60,702 nt of DNA from Lysinibacillus mangiferihumi (GTDB taxonomy: Bacteria > Bacillota > Bacilli > Bacillales_A > Planococcaceae), in assembly GCF_003049665.1 (NCBI RefSeq), contig NZ_PYWM01000029.1, forward strand, positions 1 to 60,702. The letters are read 5' to 3'. Each line of letters begins with the position of its first letter. Position 1 is the first letter of the stretch. A program made the translations under genes and the position numbers. Below are positions 26,072 through 35,792 of this stretch, piece by piece. Below the pieces are notes generated by a model that was not told the DNA's origin, did not search any database, and saw only the letters and a list, made by a program, of their open reading frames with translations.

Positions 26072-26406
26072 GATCATCACCTCATGCTATTATTTCTAAA
26101 TTAGGTTGTCCAAAAAAGAAAAAGCTATGACCATTATTTTTATAGGAATATCTCAGTAAGTAAGACGAACATCTTTTAATCGAATAAAACCAACCCTATT
26201 TTTCTAGTTTTCGTAAAAAATACATATTTTCCCTTGATTTTTAGTTCTATTTTCAAATTTTTCAAAATAAATTTACATTTATAGGCTTATTTAATATTCT
26301 TTAGTAGAAATAAGCACACAACTTTTCACTAGATTTTAGTAATTGCTTTGTAAGACGGGAATTTTTGCTAGAATAACAAAAATACAAATGTTGAGGAGAG
26401 GGTTCC
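26072..26406. other. 335-bp divergent gap, no gene seen
   Basis: AT-rich sequence between the divergent yqhH and AhpD-like genes. I see no ORF, hairpin or convincing promoter, apart from a weak TAGAAT (26369-26374) near the rightward gene. Confidence 0.5.
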
Positions 26407-27078
26407 ATGTCAACTAATAGTCTTTATCAAAAAAATTATTTTAATCGTTTAGGTGAATTCGCTAACCTTTCACCTGAATCGTTTCATGCCTTTGTCAAAT
26501 TCGATACACTCGCTTTAAAGGAAGGGAAATTATCAGCTAAATTAAAAGAGTTAATCGCCATTGCTGTGGCTCATACGACAGGTTGTCCCTATTGCATTGA
26601 ATTGCATATTACACAGGCTAAACAAAAAAATGCTTCAAAAGAAGAGGCTAGTGAGGCTATTATGATTGCTACTGCACTCAAGGCGGGTTCTGTTCTAGCC
26701 CACGGGGTCAATGCCTTAAACGCCTATGATGGCAATACGGATGAGGAATTATATAAAGAACAGTATTTTTTACGAATTAAAGAATTTTCTACTCTACATT
26801 CTAGCGCCTTTAATGCTTTTATTGACTTTGATACAAAAACAATGAAGGACGGGCTATTAACAGGCTATGAAAAAGAACTCATTGCTATTGCTGTTGCCCA
26901 TACTACAGGCTGCCCTTATTGCATTTCTCTACATGTCCAAGCAGCAAAAAAATTAGGCGTTTCCAAAGAGGAAATTACTGAGTCTATTATGGTTGCTACT
27001 GCATTAAAGGCTGGTTCTGCTTTAGCCCATGGTGTCAATGCCTTAAACGCCTACGATCAAGTAGCCCTTCTTACGTAA
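26407..27078 (+). CDS. Tandem carboxymuconolactone-decarboxylase/AhpD-like protein
   Basis: Two CMD domains in one 223-residue chain, each with AIAVAHTTGCPYCI (C60/C63 and C169/C172) and ATALKAGS-LAHGVNALNAYD. The repeat period is 109 residues and the DNA of the halves is also clearly similar, so this is a recent internal duplication. AhpD-like CMD proteins use CxxC plus His for alkylhydroperoxide reduction. Ribosome site GAGGAGAGG before ATG 26407. Single gene with its own terminator. Confidence 0.88.
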   Translation: MSTNSLYQKNYFNRLGEFANLSPESFHAFVKFDTLALKEGKLSAKLKELIAIAVAHTTGCPYCIELHITQAKQKNASKEEASEAIMIATALKAGSVLAHGVNALNAYDGNTDEELYKEQYFLRIKEFSTLHSSAFNAFIDFDTKTMKDGLLTGYEKELIAIAVAHTTGCPYCISLHVQAAKKLGVSKEEITESIMVATALKAGSALAHGVNALNAYDQVALLT

Positions 27079-27109
27079 AATATTTAGACTGTTTGTTAAA
27101 AGAGCAAGA

Positions 27110-27147
27110 GTGTTAGATTGACCGCAATCAATCTAACACTTTTTTTG
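27110..27147 (+). terminator. Terminator, one of two near-identical copies
   Basis: GTGTTAGATTGA and TCAATCTAACAC (27110-27139) form a perfect 12-bp stem followed by seven T. An almost identical hairpin is at 57774-57810. Confidence 0.9.
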
Positions 27148-27232
27148 CGGTAATCGTTATTATTCGCTAAGGTAACTAATTAAATGTACGCTTTAAATGC
27201 TTTTTGTTACACTATTGGAAAAAGAGGTTACT

Positions 27233-27814
27233 ATGAAAAGAAAAAAAATCTTTATTCTACATGAAATTTACGGTGTAAATGATTTTATAAAAGATCAAGG
27301 ACAAACATATAGTGATTCAAATACAAGCGTAGAATGTATTTCTCTGTATTCCAACGGCAAAGTATTTTCATATAGTCAGGAAAAGGAAGCTTATCAATAT
27401 TTCACGCAAGAAATCGGCTTTGATCGCCCACTTGAACGACTAACACTTCTTCTATTAGAAGCAAAAGTACAATATGATGAAGTGGTTTTAATCGGATTTA
27501 GCGTCGGTGCAACATTGGCATGGAGACTCTCTAACTTACCAATTCATCGTATTATTTGTATTTACGGCTCAAGAATACGTCAATACTTAGACGTCCATCC
27601 TACATGTCCAACACTGGTCATTTTACCTAGTAATGAAAAAAGCTTTGATGTGAATGAATTGAAAAAGGCAATAGAGCGATTGCCGTTTGTACAAACTGCT
27701 CAATTAAGTGGGAAGCATGGCTTTATGGACTACAACAATTCGAACTATTGCGAAAATAATTATTTACAGGCGCAATCTGTCATTCATCATTTTTTACATA
27801 AGGAACAGCTATAA
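27233..27814 (+). CDS. Alpha/beta hydrolase, dienelactone-hydrolase-like
   Basis: 193 residues opening with KKIFILHEIYGVNDFIKDQG (the HEIYG oxyanion segment of dienelactone hydrolases), then VVLIGFSVGATLAWR, where the nucleophile is Ser (GxSxG) rather than the Cys of true dienelactone hydrolase, and a C-terminal SGKHGFMD with the catalytic His. The substrate is unknown. Start ATG 27233 is chosen for its AGAGG; the reading from 27197 has no ribosome site. Confidence 0.75.
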   Translation: MKRKKIFILHEIYGVNDFIKDQGQTYSDSNTSVECISLYSNGKVFSYSQEKEAYQYFTQEIGFDRPLERLTLLLLEAKVQYDEVVLIGFSVGATLAWRLSNLPIHRIICIYGSRIRQYLDVHPTCPTLVILPSNEKSFDVNELKKAIERLPFVQTAQLSGKHGFMDYNNSNYCENNYLQAQSVIHHFLHKEQL

Positions 27815-27869
27815 GGAGTGTATAGCACGAATCAAAATAAATATATTGAAATTGAACAATTTCACTTAT

Positions 27870-29024
27870 TTAAAGTAATTGTTGTTCAAGTTGTTCGATT
27901 TCTTGTAATGTATCAGCATACCAAATACCAATAAATCGCGATGCTACTTTATTTTCAAAATAATCTCCATCATAAAAGGATAGTGGCAATAGAACACCTT
28001 GCTTAATAAATTGCTCGATCGTTTGAAAAAATGATGCATTCTCCTCTACACCTTTTGATGCGTAGGAAGCAAATTTATTAACCGGTTTGCCTAACGCTTC
28101 ATGAAACATAAGCATAGATGTCGAGCCGTTTTGACGGAAGTTTAAATCAATCGCTTGCACATCTCCTGCTTCTGTTACGATTAAATCAAATCCCGCAACA
28201 CCCACAAAGCCTTCTGCTACACCACGCTCCATTATATGGCGTCCTACTTCAATCACTTTTTCTGGTACTTTCTCTACAATAACATTTCCTTCATAAATGC
28301 CATTGTCATCTGTCATTTGTTTAGAAGCACCCAAATATTGTATACCAAGCGCTTCTGAATAGACGAACTGGCAACTATAATTATCCTTTGCTTGCAGTAA
28401 CTCTTCAATAATAATACTTTCTGTCCCATTCATTCGAAATTGACGTAAACCTTCTGTGAGCTCATCCTGATTCTGGCAAATAATAACGCCGTACCCACCA
28501 GAAGTGGGCGAATCATCTCCAGGCTTGAGTACAACAGGTGGCTTCCAATTTTTCATTGCATCCGATAATTTATACAGCTCAATGTTTAATCGGCTTGGCA
28601 CGTATTTACTGTCAATTAAATGATCAATGTAAGCTTTCGTATTAAGCTCATTAAATTTTGCTGCATCCATCCAATAACAATTTCGATTCAAATCCTCTGC
28701 ATCATGTAAATACTGACAAACAATCGTTTTCCCTTCCTCACACCATGCATCTAATTGTGCTAAATATTCTTCTTGCGTTTCATACGTGTACGGTTGCTCT
28801 ATCCAAGCTAAACCGGCTAATTCATGTAGCTTTTTAGCTTTTGCTGTTTGTGTTGCACGGTGCACTAAAACCGGAATATCTGCAATGGCTACTTCCCTTG
28901 AGGTTAATGCATCTAGTTTATGACAATCATCCATCATCCATGGATTATCGCTATATGGTGTACGAGGTGTATAAACAGCATTGTCACCATATATTTGTCG
29001 CAATGTTAATTTTGGCTTCAACAT
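27870..29024 (-). CDS. ATP-grasp family ligase
   Basis: A 384-residue ATP-grasp protein: PPVVLKPGDDSPTSGGYGVI is the nucleotide-binding loop, IIIEELLQAKDNYSCQFVYS lies in the central strand, and VQAIDLNFRQNGSTSMLMF supplies the Mg-binding Asp/Asn. Such enzymes join a carboxylate to an amine via an acyl phosphate; the partners here are unknown. It follows the GNAT gene on the same strand (157-bp gap with the inverted repeat TAGATT-N6-AATCTA at 29048-29065), so it probably has its own promoter. GGGGGA precedes ATG 29024. Confidence 0.8.
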   Translation of the reverse strand: MLKPKLTLRQIYGDNAVYTPRTPYSDNPWMMDDCHKLDALTSREVAIADIPVLVHRATQTAKAKKLHELAGLAWIEQPYTYETQEEYLAQLDAWCEEGKTIVCQYLHDAEDLNRNCYWMDAAKFNELNTKAYIDHLIDSKYVPSRLNIELYKLSDAMKNWKPPVVLKPGDDSPTSGGYGVIICQNQDELTEGLRQFRMNGTESIIIEELLQAKDNYSCQFVYSEALGIQYLGASKQMTDDNGIYEGNVIVEKVPEKVIEVGRHIMERGVAEGFVGVAGFDLIVTEAGDVQAIDLNFRQNGSTSMLMFHEALGKPVNKFASYASKGVEENASFFQTIEQFIKQGVLLPLSFYDGDYFENKVASRFIGIWYADTLQEIEQLEQQLL

Positions 29025-29181
29025 ACTAGTCCCCCACTTTTCAAAAATAGATTTTAAATAATCTACCCTTGAATAACTAAAACCACACTTTTTTTGACAA
29101 AAAATAGATTATTAGACTACTAATCATCCATTTTTTTACTGATTTTTAATAAGTAAGAGGAAGAGCTAATATGTTTTGAAG

Positions 29182-29763
29182 TTACTCCATTTCTAACAAC
29201 ATTTCTAAGTGTGCCTTTACTTTTGGCCATTCTTGTAATGTAATACTATACATCACTGTGTGCCGCGTTGAGCCATCTTTACGAATCATATGATTGCGTA
29301 GAACCCCCTCTTTTGTAGCTCCTATACGTTCGATTGCCTTTTGTGAACGTATATTGTCATGATCTGTTTTAATTTGAACTCGTTGTAGACCAAGTACTTC
29401 AAAACAATAGGTAAGTAATAAATATTTACAATTCGTATTGACCGCAGTACGCCAAAATGAAGGAGTAAGCCAAGTAGTCCCTATTTCTAACCGTTGATGC
29501 TTGCTATCAATATCCATAAAACGAGTTGAGCCGATAATTTGTCCTGATAACTTATCCACAATGACAAATGGATACTCCTTCATGAGGCTTTTGTTAGACA
29601 ATGCATTTTCCACAAAGTTATGCACATCACTTTCATCCTCAATCGTTGTGGACATATACGACCAAATCTCTGGATAACTGCCTGCAGCCAATAGCGCTGG
29701 ACTATCCTCTCTCACTAAAGGTCTTAATAATACAACGTTATTTTCTACCATGTTAAATTTCAT
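29182..29763 (-). CDS. GNAT acetyltransferase, RimJ/RimL-like
   Basis: 193 residues; the N-terminal VVLLRPLVREDSPALLAAGS, acetyl-CoA region LEIGTTWLTPSFWRTAVNTN and C-terminal RVQIKTDHDNIRSQKAIERI-GATKEGVLRNHMIRKDGSTR match the Acetyltransf_3 (RimJ/RimL) family. It acetylates an amino group on a small molecule or protein N-terminus; substrate unknown. Divergent from the MocR regulator, a plausible controller. Confidence 0.85.
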   Translation of the reverse strand: MKFNMVENNVVLLRPLVREDSPALLAAGSYPEIWSYMSTTIEDESDVHNFVENALSNKSLMKEYPFVIVDKLSGQIIGSTRFMDIDSKHQRLEIGTTWLTPSFWRTAVNTNCKYLLLTYCFEVLGLQRVQIKTDHDNIRSQKAIERIGATKEGVLRNHMIRKDGSTRHTVMYSITLQEWPKVKAHLEMLLEME

Positions 29764-29862
29764 TGTCCTTCACTCCTTTTTTCATTATTAAACAGGATTT
29801 TTGATATGATGAATATAACCAATTTTCAAAATTCCAACCATACCAAGGAGCTGTGAAATGAA

Positions 29863-31230
29863 ATGGAACTTGCTATATCCTTTATAGGGAATAAGCCTAA
29901 ATATGCACAGATTTATGAAAACATTAAACATGCTATTCTTTCGAAAAATCTTCTAGCCCATGAACAATTGCCTTCCAAACGAATGCTGGCGACAACATTA
30001 AATGTTAGCGTTCATACAATAAAAGAAGCCTATGAGCAACTGCTTGCAGAAGGTTATATTTATAGTAAAGAGCGCTCAGGCTACTACATTGCGCAATTGG
30101 AGTTTGAATGGCTCCAACCATTACAAACAGAAATATCCGCTCCTTTGCCTACGACTGAACAATCAGTAACCTATGATTTTAGTAATGGTCATGTGGATAA
30201 AGATACGTTCCCCTTCTCCATTTTCCATAAGTTGATGAAACAGCATTTTACTATGAACAGTTTATCAACAAGCCCATGGCAGGGAGAAACAGTTTTACGA
30301 CAGGAAATTGCTAAGTATGTTGGACGCTCCAGAGGTATTCATTGTGATCCATCACAAGTATTTGTCTATAGTGGTACACAAAGCCAACTGCAAGCATTAT
30401 GTCATTACTTTGGTCCACAAACGCATGTTGGCTTAGAGGAACCTGGGTTTAAACGTGTGAGGGCTACGCTACAGCAATGTGGTTTACCCATCTATCCGAT
30501 TACTGTGGATAACTTAGGCGTAACGGTACCCCAAAAGACTATTCACATGTTATACACAACGCCAGCTCATCAGTTTCCACTGGGGATGGTTATGTCGGCT
30601 GAACGACGCGTAGCACTATTACAATGGGCGAACTTAAACGAGGCATTTATTATAGAGGATGATTATGATGGAGAATTTCGTTATAAAGGGCTTCCGATTC
30701 CCTCCCTAGCAAATATGGATCAACTACAGCGGGTCATTTATTTTGGGACATTTTCAAAAACATTACTGCCGTCTCTCCGGATTAGTTATATGATTTTGCC
30801 TAAATCACTCATTGCATCATTTTCTAGTTTTTATCAGGAACAAAAGTCCGTTGTGTCAAAAGTAGACCAGCTTGTACTAGCTGATTTTCTTGGACAAGGG
30901 CTATTTGACAAACATTTAGCTAAAATGCGTACGATTTATCGAAAAAAACAGCAAACGCTACTAGCAGCTATTGCTAATCATTTCTCCGATGAATTTAAAG
31001 TTATAGGCGAACACGCTGGTCTACATATTATTGTGAAACTACCAAAAAGGTTATCGGAACAAGATGCTCTTCATCTTGCTCATACAGTAGGCGTTAATGT
31101 TTATCCTTGTTCGACTTCATTTCAATCCCCTCCTGAACATGCGATGATAATTATTGGCTATGGAGGATTGTCACTAGAACAAATTGAAGAAGGTATTTCC
31201 TTACTTGCTTCTGTATGGCATGCCTCTTAA
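29863..31230 (+). CDS. MocR/PdxR-type GntR-aminotransferase regulator
   Basis: The N-terminal GntR winged helix (AQIYENIKHAILSKNLLAHEQLPSKRMLATTLNVSVHTIKEAYEQL) is joined to a class I aminotransferase-like domain with IEDDYDGEFRYKG and FGTFSKTLLPSLRISYMILP, where the Lys binds PLP. At 455 residues it is a normal MocR protein, sensing PLP or an amino-acid adduct. The divergent GNAT, and perhaps the ATP-grasp gene, are likely targets. Confidence 0.9.
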   Translation: MELAISFIGNKPKYAQIYENIKHAILSKNLLAHEQLPSKRMLATTLNVSVHTIKEAYEQLLAEGYIYSKERSGYYIAQLEFEWLQPLQTEISAPLPTTEQSVTYDFSNGHVDKDTFPFSIFHKLMKQHFTMNSLSTSPWQGETVLRQEIAKYVGRSRGIHCDPSQVFVYSGTQSQLQALCHYFGPQTHVGLEEPGFKRVRATLQQCGLPIYPITVDNLGVTVPQKTIHMLYTTPAHQFPLGMVMSAERRVALLQWANLNEAFIIEDDYDGEFRYKGLPIPSLANMDQLQRVIYFGTFSKTLLPSLRISYMILPKSLIASFSSFYQEQKSVVSKVDQLVLADFLGQGLFDKHLAKMRTIYRKKQQTLLAAIANHFSDEFKVIGEHAGLHIIVKLPKRLSEQDALHLAHTVGVNVYPCSTSFQSPPEHAMIIIGYGGLSLEQIEEGISLLASVWHAS

Positions 31231-31321
31231 TCATTATTCATTAATGTTTATGCATGTACTTGAAACTTTTTAAACTAAATAACGTATTCTAACTAAATGC
31301 ATTCACAAGGGGAGTAGATAA

Positions 31322-32116
31322 ATGGAGAATCGAGAGCAATTAATCAACTATTTACAAGAAATTGAAGCGTGGGAGAAAGACCAAAAAGGATTATGGTTTT
31401 GGGAGAGATTAGGGCGCATTCCATTTAAAATTTTAGATAAGATGACCCCTGCCTTTATTCAACAAAAACTAGCTTTACTTGTCGATGAGCTAGGAAGTTA
31501 TATTCAATCTGGTGGAAAATATTTAATTAATGAACAAATGATGATTCAAAAAATCCGTAATCAGTCTTCGAATCCTAATATATTTGCAATCTCTGATATC
31601 GGGAATATTCCTTTAGAGGAGATGATTGCTCTTAGTGACAAGCTTCAAAAAGAACGCGTGAAATTAGCAACAGTACAAGGTGCTTCGACTGGTTTTGGTG
31701 GTATTTTCACATTGGCGATTGATATTCCTTTTATATTAGGAATGGCTTTAAAAACATTGCAAGAAATAGCCATTATTCATGGCTACGATCCGAATGATAA
31801 AATGGAACGTATTTTCATTGTGAAATGTCTACAATTTACGTCAGCGGATATTGTGGGTAAAGAAGCTATTTTAGAAGAGCTGTCCTCCATGCACGACAAC
31901 AAAAACGCATCAGAAACGATGATTTCACAGCTTCAAGGTTGGCAGGAAGTATTTTTCACGTACCGCGATCAAATGGGCTGGAAAAAGCTCTTCCAAATGG
32001 TACCGATTGCAGGCATGATTTTCGGAGCATACGCTAATAAAGGCATGATGCAGGATGTTGCGGAGACGGGCATCATGCTATATCGAAAAAGAAGAATATA
32101 CGAAAAACTAAATTAG
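31322..32116 (+). CDS. EcsC-family protein
   Basis: 264 residues with the EcsC-domain pattern: VQGASTGFGGIFTLAIDIPF (a conserved hydrophobic, glycine-rich segment), LKTLQEIAIIHGYDPNDKME and FQMVPIAGMIFGAYANKGMM near the end. EcsC proteins are membrane-associated with unknown biochemical role. This one is solitary, without the ecsAB ABC transporter genes. Ribosome site AAGGGGAG precedes ATG 31322. Confidence 0.8.
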   Translation: MENREQLINYLQEIEAWEKDQKGLWFWERLGRIPFKILDKMTPAFIQQKLALLVDELGSYIQSGGKYLINEQMMIQKIRNQSSNPNIFAISDIGNIPLEEMIALSDKLQKERVKLATVQGASTGFGGIFTLAIDIPFILGMALKTLQEIAIIHGYDPNDKMERIFIVKCLQFTSADIVGKEAILEELSSMHDNKNASETMISQLQGWQEVFFTYRDQMGWKKLFQMVPIAGMIFGAYANKGMMQDVAETGIMLYRKRRIYEKLN

Positions 32117-32129
32117 TGCCAGCTAAATT

Positions 32130-32151
32130 GGTGCCAGTCACCCAAACAATT
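32130..32151 (+). repeat. Dispersed 22-nt repeat, copy 2
   Basis: GGTGCCAGTCACCC followed by AAACAATT, just after the EcsC stop. A partial AGTGCCAG (32115-32122) overlaps the stop codon region. Confidence 0.75.
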
Positions 32152-32152
32152 C

Positions 32153-33124
32153 TTACACAATTTTAATTAGGATTTTTCCTTGATGTTGACGGCTCTCCAT
32201 AAAGGCATGTGCCTTTTCCATATCCTCTAAAGCAAACTCTGCTGCTATGGGCACTTGGAAACTTTCATTCTGTAATAATAAAAATATTTCTGGAGCTACT
32301 TGTTGCAATAATTCCGGCTTTAAAGCACGCGTCGTTCCTAAGCTAAAGCCTTTTACATTGCGGCAACTACTATGTAAGTCAGATGTTTTTATTTGACCCG
32401 CCTGACCGCTACTGTTACCAAATTGCACAAGAGTACCATATGGAGCTAAGCAACGGAAACTTTCTTCGGTAATGGCTCCTGCAATCGAATCAAAGACAAC
32501 ATTGACACCAAGACCATCCGTATAGTCATTCACTTTGGCACTAAAGTTTTCATATGTCAGAACATGATGTGCACCTAGCTCATAGGCAATGGCAGCTTTT
32601 TCTTTAGTGCTAACAGTACCTATTATTTTCTTCACTCCACACCTTTTTGCCATTTGAATAAGCATCGTTCCGACTCCACCTGATGCAGCATGAATTAAAA
32701 TACTATCGTCTGTACCTAGTTGTGTAATTTGATGTGTTAACATATAAGATAAAAATAAAACAGTCGGTATAGCAGCTATCTTTTTAAGAGGTACGTCATT
32801 TGGAATGCGGAACACTAGCTGTTCATTTGCGACGACATATTGTGCATATGTACCATTTTTAGGGAAAGCAATCACTTGGTCTCCCTTTTGAAAACCACTG
32901 CTATCATCAAAAACCTCTTCTATAACACCCGCAACATCTAATCCAAGGATCATTGGAAAATTCGCTTTCGCTTTATTGCCAGTTCTATTTTTGATATCCG
33001 CAAAATTAACACTTGTATAGGACGCCCGTATTAACACTTCCCCTTTAGAAATCGCTGGTTTTGGACAATCCACAAGAGTTAATACTGAGGGTGGTCCAAA
33101 AGCATTTATTGTAACAGCCTTCAT
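32153..33124 (-). CDS. Zinc-independent quinone oxidoreductase (MDR family)
   Basis: 323 residues of the medium-chain dehydrogenase/reductase superfamily: MKAVTINAFGPPSVLTLVDC, the GroES-like part with PMILGLDVAGVIEEV, and the Rossmann motif ILIHAASGGVGTMLIQMAKR. The structural-zinc cysteines are absent, as in QOR-type NADPH:quinone reductases. Start ATG 33124 is 6 nt from GGGGG; ATG 33127 is 3 nt away. Confidence 0.85.
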   Translation of the reverse strand: MKAVTINAFGPPSVLTLVDCPKPAISKGEVLIRASYTSVNFADIKNRTGNKAKANFPMILGLDVAGVIEEVFDDSSGFQKGDQVIAFPKNGTYAQYVVANEQLVFRIPNDVPLKKIAAIPTVLFLSYMLTHQITQLGTDDSILIHAASGGVGTMLIQMAKRCGVKKIIGTVSTKEKAAIAYELGAHHVLTYENFSAKVNDYTDGLGVNVVFDSIAGAITEESFRCLAPYGTLVQFGNSSGQAGQIKTSDLHSSCRNVKGFSLGTTRALKPELLQQVAPEIFLLLQNESFQVPIAAEFALEDMEKAHAFMESRQHQGKILIKIV

Positions 33125-33210
33125 CATTATCCCCCTTCCTGTTATAGTAAAATTATAACTTACTTTACATAAAAGAGTTACCATTTTTCAAACCAATAGG
33201 AGGAATGATG

Positions 33211-33836
33211 ATGAAGGCTAGAAAAGATATTTATAACGGCTCTGCTTACAATTTTTTTAATATGAATAGTGACAAAATTTGTTTTATGTTCTCTGGACAG
33301 GCTACAACTATGACAAACCCCTACTACATTACGCTACTTCTTTGATGCTTGACTTCGGTTATGATATTGTCCAAGTATGTTATACATTTGAGCAACAGTT
33401 GTTCAACAAGCCGCCAAACGTTATTTCTGAAAAAGTTTTTAACACTGTGGATTCTATTGTGACCTATTATTTACAAACAAAAGCTTACAAAGAAGTTGTT
33501 TACATTGGAAAATCGCTAGGAACCATGCCAATTATTGATTTTTATATGCAACAGGAGACCGTTTTACCTTCTCGTTATATACTATTTACACCACTGCTAG
33601 CCTTGGAACATACTATGCAAAACTTAATCAATCGACATTCCTTTTTAGCTATAGGAACAGCTGACCCTCACTTCACAGCGGAAAGACTTAACCAACTAAC
33701 TTCTCATCAGCTTACTATTGTAGAAGATGCAAACCATTCACTTGAAATAGCAAACAATACATTAGAGTCGATTAATACCTGTCACACTATACTAAACGAG
33801 CTCAACATTTTTCTTCAAAACGGTAGTTCTTTCTAA
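33211..33836 (+). pseudogene. Frameshifted alpha/beta hydrolase
   Basis: From ATG 33211 (TAGGAGG 7 nt upstream) the frame reads MKARKDIYNGSAYNFFNMNS-DKICFMFSG. The homologous protein then continues one frame away as GYNYDKPLLHYATSLMLDFG, VVYIGKSLGTMPIIDFYMQ (GxSxG nucleophile region, GKSLG) and VEDANHSLE with the catalytic His. One base restored between 33296 and 33300 (GGACA to GGAACA) rebuilds SGTGYNYDKPL. The downstream frame alone starts only at a TTG lacking a ribosome site. Either inactivated or a base error. Confidence 0.7.
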
Positions 33837-33893
33837 AGAACACCAGATGCGTAAAAAGCCTAAGAGGTCGTGAATAAATGCTGTTAAAGCATA

Positions 33894-34571
33894 TTAAGAC
33901 TGCAGTGTTAAAACACCGTCTTCCATGCGGTACACTCGGTCACAGTAAGTTAACATACGCTCATCATGCGTTACCATGATAGCCGCCTTTTTACGCTTTT
34001 TAACCTCATTAGAAATTAGCTGCACGACTTCGAAAGCACGCTTAGAATCTAAACTAGCTGTTGGTTCATCTGCTAAAATCACACTTGAATCATTCATAAA
34101 AGCTCGGGCTATTGCGACACGCTGACGCTCTCCCCCAGATAGCTCATTTGGGAATTTTTTAAGCTTTTTTTCTAGTCCTAAATCTGCCAACAATTGCTTT
34201 GCAAACTGCTGATCAGCACTTGATACTTTACCTGCCATTTTTTTTACTAGCAGTAGTTGATCTAGTACATTTAAATAAGGAATTAAGTTAGATGTTTGTA
34301 AAATAAACCCTATTTCATTTAGACGGAATTTAGCAAGTTCTTTCTCCTTTAGCGTCTCAATTTTTTTACCATTGACGATGACACTGCCTGAAGAGGGCTG
34401 TAACAAGGCTCCAACTGCCGATAATAATGTACTTTTGCCTGAACCCGATGGACCAATAATGGCTACTATTTCACCTGCATCTACTTCCATTGACACATTG
34501 TTAAGAGCTGTAATTGTTGAACTGCCTTCGTCATAGGTTTTTGTCATATTTCTCACTTCTAAACGTTTCAT
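33894..34571 (-). CDS. ABC transporter ATPase, MacB/LolD type
   Basis: 225 residues with Walker A GPSGSGKSTLL, signature LSGGERQRVAIARAF, Walker B VILADEPTASLD and the H-loop VTHD. The length and FILQTSNLIPYLNVLDQLLL Q-loop region match LolD/MacB/FtsE-like ATPases that drive mechanotransmission permeases. It abuts the permease with no gap and is controlled by the upstream TetR gene. Confidence 0.92.
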   Translation of the reverse strand: MKRLEVRNMTKTYDEGSSTITALNNVSMEVDAGEIVAIIGPSGSGKSTLLSAVGALLQPSSGSVIVNGKKIETLKEKELAKFRLNEIGFILQTSNLIPYLNVLDQLLLVKKMAGKVSSADQQFAKQLLADLGLEKKLKKFPNELSGGERQRVAIARAFMNDSSVILADEPTASLDSKRAFEVVQLISNEVKKRKKAAIMVTHDERMLTYCDRVYRMEDGVLTLQS

Positions 34572-35684
34572 CTACTCCACTCTCCCTAATGCTGTTAATG
34601 GATCTACTTTAGATACTTGGCGAACACATACAAACGAACTTAACACACTGATTAATAAAAGTGCGAAACCGTAAAGTACAACAAGGGTAGGGTCTAAATT
34701 AAAAGGCATGTCTTCCGGGAAAACTAGTGCTGTTAAATATGTAAGCACTACACCTACTAAAATACCTACTAAAGAAATGACAAACACTTGGGAAACAATT
34801 GCCTTTGTGATAAAACTATTTTTTGCACCAATGGCTTTCATTACACCAAATTGTTGTGTCTTTTGAATCGTTAAAACATAAAAGAAGACCGCGATGACAA
34901 ACGCAGAAATAGCAACGAGAAACACTAACATCATGACAATCGTCCCGTTTTCTTCCATATATCCTGGCATTCCATTAATTGCCTGACTTTTCGTTGCGGT
35001 TTCGATGCCCCCGATTTTTTCACTAAAATTCTCTGCATCTAAGTTAGGTGCCTGTATCGCTATCGCATTTACTACATCTTCAATGCCGTTATTGGCACCT
35101 GGTGCAGCAAATTGATAGGCCCTCCATTGTTCTACTGTGCTAAATAATACTGGTAAATGGTTATATGTTTCGTTTTCAACAAAGCCGACAATTTTTAATA
35201 CAATTGTGGAACTGTCCACTTTGATTTCGTCACCAATTGCATAGCCTTTGTCTTGTAACGTTTTATTGGCTAAAACACCATTTTGAATGTTTTTATCTAA
35301 CTTCTTACCTTCTATTACTTTGGGTTCGATAAACGACCCAGGTTCAATCCCTAGAAGTGCAATATCTGTTTTTTCATCGATACCCTTCTTAGAAACAGCC
35401 GCCATTGCAGAGCCAAATAGTGCACTATCTTCTACTTCACTTTGTGCATCAATCTTTTCTTTTAAAGATGCGGAAATTAAAGATTTACTAAATTTTGAAC
35501 CTGAACCCTCCTCGTATACTAAATAATGCGCATCTAGATTTTTGATAGAAGCTGCACTTAATGTCGAAAGTCCATTTCCAAGCCCTGACAAAATAAACGT
35601 TAACCATGCTATTAATACAATAATCATTGTAATCATTGAGTAGCGTAACTTTGCATGTTTAATTTCTTTTAAAGCTAAAAACAT
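34572..35684 (-). CDS. ABC transporter permease, MacB/FtsX type
   Basis: 370 residues: one TM near the N-terminus (YSMITMIIVLIAWLTFILSG), a large extracytoplasmic domain of about 200 residues, and three C-terminal TMs (MMLVFLVAISAFVIAVFFYV; FVISLVGILVGVVLTYLTAL; VVLYGFALLLISVLSSFVCV), the MacB_PCD plus FtsX layout. Start ATG 35684 follows AGGAGG; the reading from 35756 adds 24 residues that overlap the promoter. Efflux of a peptide, antibiotic or lipid is likely. Confidence 0.88.
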   Translation of the reverse strand: MFLALKEIKHAKLRYSMITMIIVLIAWLTFILSGLGNGLSTLSAASIKNLDAHYLVYEEGSGSKFSKSLISASLKEKIDAQSEVEDSALFGSAMAAVSKKGIDEKTDIALLGIEPGSFIEPKVIEGKKLDKNIQNGVLANKTLQDKGYAIGDEIKVDSSTIVLKIVGFVENETYNHLPVLFSTVEQWRAYQFAAPGANNGIEDVVNAIAIQAPNLDAENFSEKIGGIETATKSQAINGMPGYMEENGTIVMMLVFLVAISAFVIAVFFYVLTIQKTQQFGVMKAIGAKNSFITKAIVSQVFVISLVGILVGVVLTYLTALVFPEDMPFNLDPTLVVLYGFALLLISVLSSFVCVRQVSKVDPLTALGRVE

Positions 35685-35711
35685 CGATCGTTTCCTCCTA
35701 TTATTTTTATA

Positions 35712-35792
35712 AGTTACATATGTGTCACTTTTAAATAAAAAAGTACACATACGCAACTAGTATTATACTCATTAGTTACACATGTGTCACTT
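35712..35792 (-). promoter_or_regulatory. Promoter of the ABC operon with two TetR operators
   Basis: AGTTACACATGTGTCACTT (35774-35792) and AGTTACATATGTGTCACTT (35712-35730) differ by one base, each around an ACAYATGTGT core. On the minus strand GTGACA (35790-35785), a 17-bp spacer and TATAAT (35767-35762) form the promoter; one operator covers its -35 and the other lies in the leader. The first operator also overlaps the tetR stop codon. A degenerate inverted third copy is near 35738-35757. Confidence 0.7.
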
